Shown here one piece after another: positions 5,699-8,651 of a stretch of DNA of 8,651 nucleotides. The DNA is from CAZTKP01 sp964614215. GTDB taxonomy: Bacteria > UBP6 > UBA1177. The position numbers were made by a program, and so were the translations under genes. Location: NCBI GenBank assembly GCA_964614215.1, contig CAZTKP010000117.1, forward strand, positions 1 to 8,651. The letters run 5' to 3'. Every line of letters begins with the position of its first letter. Position 1 is the stretch's first letter. The notes beneath the pieces are model-generated. The model ran no database searches and had not been told where the DNA came from. It saw only the letters and a list, made by a program, of their open reading frames with translations.

Positions 5699-6820
5699 TC
5701 AAGACCTTGAAGAAGATTTTGCTTTTTTTCTAAACTCAGAAGGAGTCATTCCCTGAGATTTTCTGAAGTAGTTATTAAATGCGGATTTTGTCCTGAACCC
5801 GGACTGAAAGGCAATTTCTAAAATAGAAATATCTTTCGTTCGTGTGTCCATCAGCTTTTCCTTAACAGTATCTATTCTAAGGTCGTTGATATAGGTGACA
5901 AAGTTCTTTTTGAACATTTTATTTATATAGCGACTTAAAAGATAGGGCGGAACATTAATTGAATCGGCAAGATCGGGCAGAGTAAGCTGGTCGTTTAAAT
6001 AAGGTCTTTCATTTTCTATGGTATCTTTCAGCCTTTTTTCAATAAAATCCTCATAACCTTCCGGGATCTGATATTTATCTTTCTCCTCAGGATCATCATC
6101 GCTCAGGGCATCGACAACCTTTTTTGAACTTTCAAAAAGATCAGGGTGAGTGATAGCAAAATATGCAAAAATATAAATCCACACGACGGATGTAAGGTTA
6201 ATGATAACCGCGTGGATATCTCCCACATAAGGAAGATTGTCTGCAAAACCTTTAAACGGAATAAAAAGGGTCTGAATAACGATCACTATAAGCCAGAGCA
6301 TTACAGAAGTCTTCAACCAGAGAACCTTGACAGCATCATCTTCGGTAAAATAGTTATTGCTTTTTCTGATAAAACGTTGAAGAAAAACTATTATTCTTGA
6401 AGTATACGCGGCGGATATTAAAAAAGAGAATACCCCTGAAGCAGCAAAAAACAAAGTACTGTCAGCTCTAAAGAACATCGGAATAATAAAAAGAAGCAGG
6501 TAAAGAAAGAACGGCAGCGTATGAATTAGATGTTTCTTTCCTACACTGGGAATTTCATTTGTTATACAGCCGACATAAAGATAAAAGAAAGGCCACGAAA
6601 TAGAGATCGAAACATTGGAAAAAACATGAAGTTTCGGAGAATATGCAAAAACATCGATCCTTCCCAGATAGATCGAAAGAAGAATTATCGAATAGAAAAA
6701 CAGACCTAAGCCAAGGAATTTACTGCTTAATCCTCCATTTTTTCTGTTAAGGAAAATTAACGAAAAAAAGATTCCGGGAATAGCACCGGTAAGTTCAATT
6801 ACAGACAGCAGTTCGTTCAT
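5699..6820 (-). CDS. membrane-anchored AraC-family transcriptional regulator
   Basis: 373-aa protein combining an integral membrane N-terminal half with a C-terminal AraC DNA-binding domain. About seven hydrophobic segments can be seen, near 10-25, 35-53, 65-85, 100-117, 122-147, 171-189 and 204-224. A charged cytoplasmic linker follows (226-275, with SDDDPEEKDK). The AraC domain has its first helix-turn-helix at about 279-302 (LTLPDLADSINVPPYLLSRY) and the second at 331-353 (ISILEIAFQSGFRTKSAFNN). It ends with GMTPSEFRKK (357-366), the usual AraC-family C-terminal signature. The membrane part probably senses an envelope or extracellular signal and couples it to DNA binding; no ligand can be named. 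ATG 6820 is preceded by GAGGTG with a 4-nt spacer. It lies upstream of, and codirectional with, the lipoprotein genes and divergent from the PocR kinase; either or both could be targets, by context only. Confidence 0.92.
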   Translation of the reverse strand: MNELLSVIELTGAIPGIFFSLIFLNRKNGGLSSKFLGLGLFFYSIILLSIYLGRIDVFAYSPKLHVFSNVSISISWPFFYLYVGCITNEIPSVGKKHLIHTLPFFLYLLLFIIPMFFRADSTLFFAASGVFSFLISAAYTSRIIVFLQRFIRKSNNYFTEDDAVKVLWLKTSVMLWLIVIVIQTLFIPFKGFADNLPYVGDIHAVIINLTSVVWIYIFAYFAITHPDLFESSKKVVDALSDDDPEEKDKYQIPEGYEDFIEKRLKDTIENERPYLNDQLTLPDLADSINVPPYLLSRYINKMFKKNFVTYINDLRIDTVKEKLMDTRTKDISILEIAFQSGFRTKSAFNNYFRKSQGMTPSEFRKKAKSSSRS

Positions 6821-6837
6821 TTTTCACCTCACTCCGG

Positions 6838-6868
6838 AATATAGTAAACTAATGAAAAAAAATATCAA
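6838..6868 (-). promoter_or_regulatory. candidate promoter for the AraC-type regulator
   Basis: On the minus strand, TTGATA (6868-6863) stands as a possible -35, followed by a T-rich spacer and overlapping -10 options: ACTATA at 17 nt, CTATAT at 18 nt and TATATT at 19 nt. Transcription would start close to the Shine-Dalgarno site, giving a very short leader. That and the AT-rich context limit confidence. Confidence 0.35.
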
Positions 6869-6888
6869 TTGTATTCTTCTAAGTCTGT

Positions 6889-6917
6889 TTGACCGAAATC
6901 CGATAATAAAGTAAAAT
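6889..6917 (+). promoter_or_regulatory. sigma70-like promoter for the PocR hybrid kinase
   Basis: TTGACC (6889-6894) and TAAAAT (6912-6917) are separated by exactly 17 nt, close to the sigma70 consensus at both boxes. Transcription would start near 6924, leaving a leader of about 20 nt that holds the ribosome site AGGGAG (6936-6941), 4 nt before the ATG. It lies in the 125-bp region shared with the divergent AraC-type gene, so one bound regulator could affect both directions. Confidence 0.6.
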
Positions 6918-6945
6918 ATCAGGCAGGCGTTTGATAGGGAGAAAT

Positions 6946-8651
6946 ATGGAAAGCATAACTAAGATCCACGACCTTGAACTTAATGACATTCTTGATGTTG
7001 AGTCTCTTCAGAGCGTAATTGACTCTTTTAATGAACTTACCGGGTATGGAATATCTATAGCAGACCTCAAAGGGAACGTGCTTGTTTCAGCAGGAATAAA
7101 CAGGATCTGCGCCGAGTTTCATAGATCAAACCCGGAATCAGTGAAAAACTGTGTCCGTAGCGATACTGAGCTAAGCACTGGCGTTGAGCCCGGAGTTTTT
7201 AAAACATACAAGTGCCTTAACAACATGTGGGAAGTTGTGACACCTCTAATTGTTGGAGACAGACATCTGGGAAATCTTTTTCTAGGACAGTTTATCTTTG
7301 AAGATGAAATTCCTGATTACGAGATCTTTAAAAAGCAGGCTAAAACTTTCGGTTTTGACGAAACAGATTACCTGAAAGCTCTTGATGAAGCTCCCAGATT
7401 CAGCTGGGAATCTCTTAACGAGATAATGACTTTCTACACAAAGCTCGCAGACCTTATTTCCTCTCTCAGCTACAGCAACCTGAAAAACAAACTTGCTCTT
7501 GAAAAACAGAAGGCCGCAGAAAAACAGAACATACACCTCATGGAACAGGTGCAGAAAACAGAAAAACTGGAATCTCTCGGAATTCTTGCCGGAGGTATCG
7601 CTCATGACTTCAACAACCTGCTTTCAGGCATTTTCGGATATGTCTATCTTGCAAACCAGTCATGTGAAGACAGCGAAACATCTGAATATCTTGAAAAGAC
7701 CCTCTCCATCTTTGACAGAGCAAAAAGTCTTACACAGCAGCTTCTGACATTTTCCAGAGGAGGAGCTCCGGTCCTCAGAACCGGACGACTGCAGAAAACT
7801 ATTAAAGACGCCGTCTCCTTTGCACTTTCCGGATCAAATGTTTCTGCAAGCTACGATGTTCAGGAAGATCTTAAGCTCTGTGATTTCGATCACAACCAGA
7901 TCTCTCAGGTCGTCGAAAACCTTGTCATTAACGCTGTGCACGCTATGAAAAACGGTGGCAGAATTCATATTTCAGCCTCGAATGTAGTGATAGGTGACGG
8001 CCAGGATCTTGAACCGGGTGAATACATCAGGATCGACTTTAAAGACAATGGGCCTGGAATAAAAGAAGAGGTGCTCAAAAATATTTTTGACCCTTTCTTC
8101 ACCACTAAATCAAAAGGAAGCGGGCTGGGTCTTTCCGTATGTTTCTCTATTATTGAAAAGCACGGAGGAACTATCCTTGTTGAATCAGAAGAGAATACGG
8201 GCACAACTTTTTCAATTTTTCTGCCGGCTTCTGAAGAGATCGAGATCGAGATCGAGGAAGAGTATGTTGATGAACATTTCGGCAACGGAAGAATTATCAT
8301 TATGGATGACGAGAATCACCTTAGAGAAATACTTTCCCAGATGCTTCTCTCGATGGGTTACGAGGTGATAGCAACTAAAAACGGCACCGAATCCTTAAAA
8401 ACTGTAAGTGATCAGTTTTCCTCTGGAAACACCGTGAAAGCCATGATACTTGACCTTACTGTTCCGGGAGATAAAGGCGGAAAGGATATTGCATCAGACA
8501 TTTCAGAAAAATATCCGGATATAAAGATATTTGCTTCAAGCGGTTACTCGGAAGACCCTGTTTTTGCAGACCCGGAAAAATTCGGATTTGTTGCAAGCAT
8601 CAGAAAACCGTTCATGCATAAAGAGCTTGCGACAATGTTGGAAAAGCATCT
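6946..8651 (+). CDS. PocR-domain hybrid sensor histidine kinase (3' end cut by the window edge)
   Basis: At least 568 aa, open to the window end, with no membrane segment or signal peptide, so a cytoplasmic sensor. The PocR-type sensory domain (about 15-175) has the family's spaced cysteines Cys55, Cys69 and Cys90 and ends its core with HLGNLFLGQF. A coiled coil (about 178-208) leads to the HisKA H-box GGIAHDFNN with phospho-accepting His220. The ATPase domain has N-box NLVINAVHAM (325-334), DNGPGI (367-372), DPFFTTK (382-388) and GSGLGLS (391-397). An EIEIEIEEE linker precedes a receiver domain: acidic pocket Asp454/Asp455, phospho-acceptor Asp503 in LDLTVPG, Ser531, and Lys554 in RKPF. All catalytic residues are present. 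PocR domains are thought to bind small hydrocarbon-derived molecules such as diols; the ligand here is unknown. The receiver is nearly complete, so only a few codons are probably missing. ATG 6946 has AGGGAG just upstream. No output domain is seen, so signalling likely passes to a separate partner. Confidence 0.93.
   Translation, partial: MESITKIHDLELNDILDVESLQSVIDSFNELTGYGISIADLKGNVLVSAGINRICAEFHRSNPESVKNCVRSDTELSTGVEPGVFKTYKCLNNMWEVVTPLIVGDRHLGNLFLGQFIFEDEIPDYEIFKKQAKTFGFDETDYLKALDEAPRFSWESLNEIMTFYTKLADLISSLSYSNLKNKLALEKQKAAEKQNIHLMEQVQKTEKLESLGILAGGIAHDFNNLLSGIFGYVYLANQSCEDSETSEYLEKTLSIFDRAKSLTQQLLTFSRGGAPVLRTGRLQKTIKDAVSFALSGSNVSASYDVQEDLKLCDFDHNQISQVVENLVINAVHAMKNGGRIHISASNVVIGDGQDLEPGEYIRIDFKDNGPGIKEEVLKNIFDPFFTTKSKGSGLGLSVCFSIIEKHGGTILVESEENTGTTFSIFLPASEEIEIEIEEEYVDEHFGNGRIIIMDDENHLREILSQMLLSMGYEVIATKNGTESLKTVSDQFSSGNTVKAMILDLTVPGDKGGKDIASDISEKYPDIKIFASSGYSEDPVFADPEKFGFVASIRKPFMHKELATMLEKH
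8236..8256 (+). repeat. GAGATC hexanucleotide repeat in the kinase-receiver linker
   Basis: Three perfect copies of GAGATC followed by GAG encode alternating Glu and Ile (431-437). The repeat sits exactly at the junction between the ATPase domain and the receiver, where length changes by slippage would be tolerated in frame. Confidence 0.85.

Noticed and set aside
5633..5710. 25-codon plus-strand open frame in the gap before the lipoprotein operon
   Set aside because: It has no Shine-Dalgarno site, runs into the AraC-type gene's 3' end and has no sign of selection visible from one sequence.
7282..7605. Minus-strand open frame inside the kinase gene
   Set aside because: It lies wholly opposite the PocR-to-HisKA coding region, whose motifs are clear, and has no recognisable domain of its own.

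Overview
The window (about 40% GC by eye) looks like chromosomal DNA from a Gram-negative bacterium. Three consecutive genes carry clear lipoprotein signal peptides, and most genes have good Shine-Dalgarno sites, which argues against Bacteroidota. The hybrid kinase has an AHDFNN H-box and a DLTVP receiver motif, as is common in deltaproteobacterial and myxobacterial kinases. Long Asp/Glu or DTG-repeat linkers after the lipidated cysteine also fit such lineages or a related uncultured phylum. This placement is inference; there is no rRNA or marker gene here.

Layout: five genes lie on the minus strand and one on the plus strand. In transcription order on the minus strand these are a membrane-anchored AraC-type regulator (6820-5699), a 340-aa lipoprotein with two blocks of DTG/NTG repeats (5537-4515), a paralogous acidic-linker lipoprotein (4499-3471), a lipoprotein alpha/beta hydrolase of the prolyl/tripeptidyl aminopeptidase type (3399-1705), and a YbiT/YkpA-type ABC-F ATPase (1624-32). 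Divergent from the regulator, on the plus strand, is a soluble PocR-domain hybrid histidine kinase (6946 to the window end). It runs off the edge, probably only a few codons short of its stop.

How the genes may work together: the two paralogous lipoproteins are 15 nt apart or closer and are almost certainly co-transcribed. The hydrolase follows after 71 nt and shares their lipoprotein plus acidic-linker design, so the three may form one envelope-displayed module. The regulator directly upstream is a plausible controller. The ABC-F gene is a translation-associated housekeeping-type gene with its own candidate promoter and is probably only a neighbour. The regulator and kinase share a 125-bp divergent promoter region, where a good sigma70-like promoter faces the kinase.

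The least explained material is the paralogous lipoprotein pair. They share a DxDxDGKPGVTV motif and two cysteines at matching places, and a near-identical 26-bp stretch lies exactly 1020 bp apart in the two genes. No known family could be assigned to them by eye. No RNA gene, insertion sequence, CRISPR array or convincing intrinsic terminator was seen, and no gene-free stretch exceeds about 160 bp.
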